Positions 33,168 through 33,635 of a stretch of DNA of 33,635 nucleotides are shown one piece after another; positions within the stretch are counted from its first letter, which is position 1; each line of letters starts with the position of its first letter. The DNA lies in the IMG/VR virus record IMGVR_UViG_3300027791_000074, positions 1 to 33,635 of that record; one strand, written 5' to 3'. The stretch is from a virus. A program made the translations under genes and the position numbers. The notes beneath the pieces are model-generated. The model was not told where the DNA came from, made no database searches, and saw nothing but the letters and a program-made list of their open reading frames with translations.

Positions 33168-33635
33168 TTATTGTCTTCCTCGTAATTTAGCATAGTTATA
33201 TGATATGTAGTCTTTTAAATTGTGTTTAGCAAGCCAGCCTAACGCTTTGGTTTTATCGGTAACAACTTCACCCGTCATTCTGTTGCCATTTCTTTCAGGT
33301 AACATTTCGATGTCAGTGCCAAACATTTCTGCGACTTCTAAAATGCTATAAGGTTTATCACACCCAATGCCATAGCCATCACCTTGACCGTGTTCTCCAA
33401 TAATTATGAGAGCGTCTACTATATCATCGATGTATGTGAAATTTCTTTGTTGGGTTCCAGGTGATACTACTTTTAGTTTTTCGCCTTTGCGGATTTTTTC
33501 TAAAAACAGCGCGATTAACGTAGCGTATTTACCTTCTTTAATTTCCCTACCTCCATAAACATTATAGAAATACGTTATTGCGTAGTTGATATCATACCAC
33601 TTACCATAGTTCATAACAAGCTGTGTGTTTTGAGC
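33168..33635 (-). CDS. NAD-dependent epimerase/dehydratase, C-terminal part
   Basis: 155 codons, open to the window edge, so the N-terminus is outside. The frame continues upstream of the ATG at 33614 as AQNTQLV, consistent with the segment after the YxxxK of SDR sugar epimerases. YFYNVYGGREI is the NVYG motif, and KLKVVSPGTQQRNFTYIDDIVDAL is the typical substrate-binding region. It would act on a nucleotide sugar upstream of the dehydrogenase 1 nt away. Substrate unknown. Confidence 0.8.
   Translation of the reverse strand, partial: AQNTQLVMNYGKWYDINYAITYFYNVYGGREIKEGKYATLIALFLEKIRKGEKLKVVSPGTQQRNFTYIDDIVDALIIIGEHGQGDGYGIGCDKPYSILEVAEMFGTDIEMLPERNGNRMTGEVVTDKTKALGWLAKHNLKDYISYNYAKLRGRQ

Overview
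This is an AT-rich segment of a tailed double-stranded DNA phage (Caudoviricetes). The evidence is a large terminase subunit, an ERCC4-type nuclease and probable DNA-packaging partner, a phage sigma factor, a PhoH ATPase, a three-helix holin-like protein, two tRNA genes, and dozens of very small ORFs of phage-type families (GP88, DUF1281/Api92-like, DUF3846, DUF932). No integrase or attachment site is visible. The host cannot be named. TTGACA-type promoters argue against a typical Bacteroidetes host, and Shine-Dalgarno motifs are rare but present.

Layout. (1) 1-14.4 kb, + strand: an early-type cassette of about 45 small genes, with tRNA-Lys, tRNA-Glu, a 69-nt tmRNA-like RNA (6209-6277) and a candidate small RNA (3705-3943). 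Most transcription units begin with TTGACA, a 16-bp spacer and a CATACT/TATAGT-like -10 box that lies only 6-10 nt before the ATG, so the mRNAs should be leaderless. Within an operon, genes follow by TAATG/ATGA overlap or an AATATTATG start context. (2) 14.4-21.1 kb, + strand: a different architecture. Genes here are mostly monocistronic, each with a promoter, a leader starting with a hairpin, and a strong terminator. They are separated by 350-830-nt spacers full of hairpin repeats: GTATC/GATAC arrays, paired YATTAG-N5-CTTATR hairpins and CTAAATAA tracts. Two DUF932 paralogues carry a shared structured leader. (3) 21.3-28.3 kb: a PD-(D/E)XK-like protein (-), then a + strand block with PhoH, a zinc-ribbon protein, a sigma factor, a possible small terminase/DNA-recognition protein, the ERCC4 nuclease and the large terminase. 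Apart from one promoter at 23.3 kb, TTGACA-like promoters are not evident here, which fits transcription by the phage sigma. (4) 28.3-33.6 kb, - strand: small membrane proteins plus a holin-like protein, three acidic small proteins, serine hydroxymethyltransferase (glyA), a short UDP-sugar dehydrogenase and an epimerase cut by the window edge.

How it fits together (inference): the leaderless early cassette would be expressed by host RNA polymerase immediately after infection, and the phage sigma would serve the packaging block. glyA would feed one-carbon units for nucleotide synthesis or modification. The sugar-nucleotide genes would supply a glycan. The most unusual items are the minimal tmRNA-like RNA, the systematic fusion of promoters to start codons, and the structured repeats of the 14-21 kb region.
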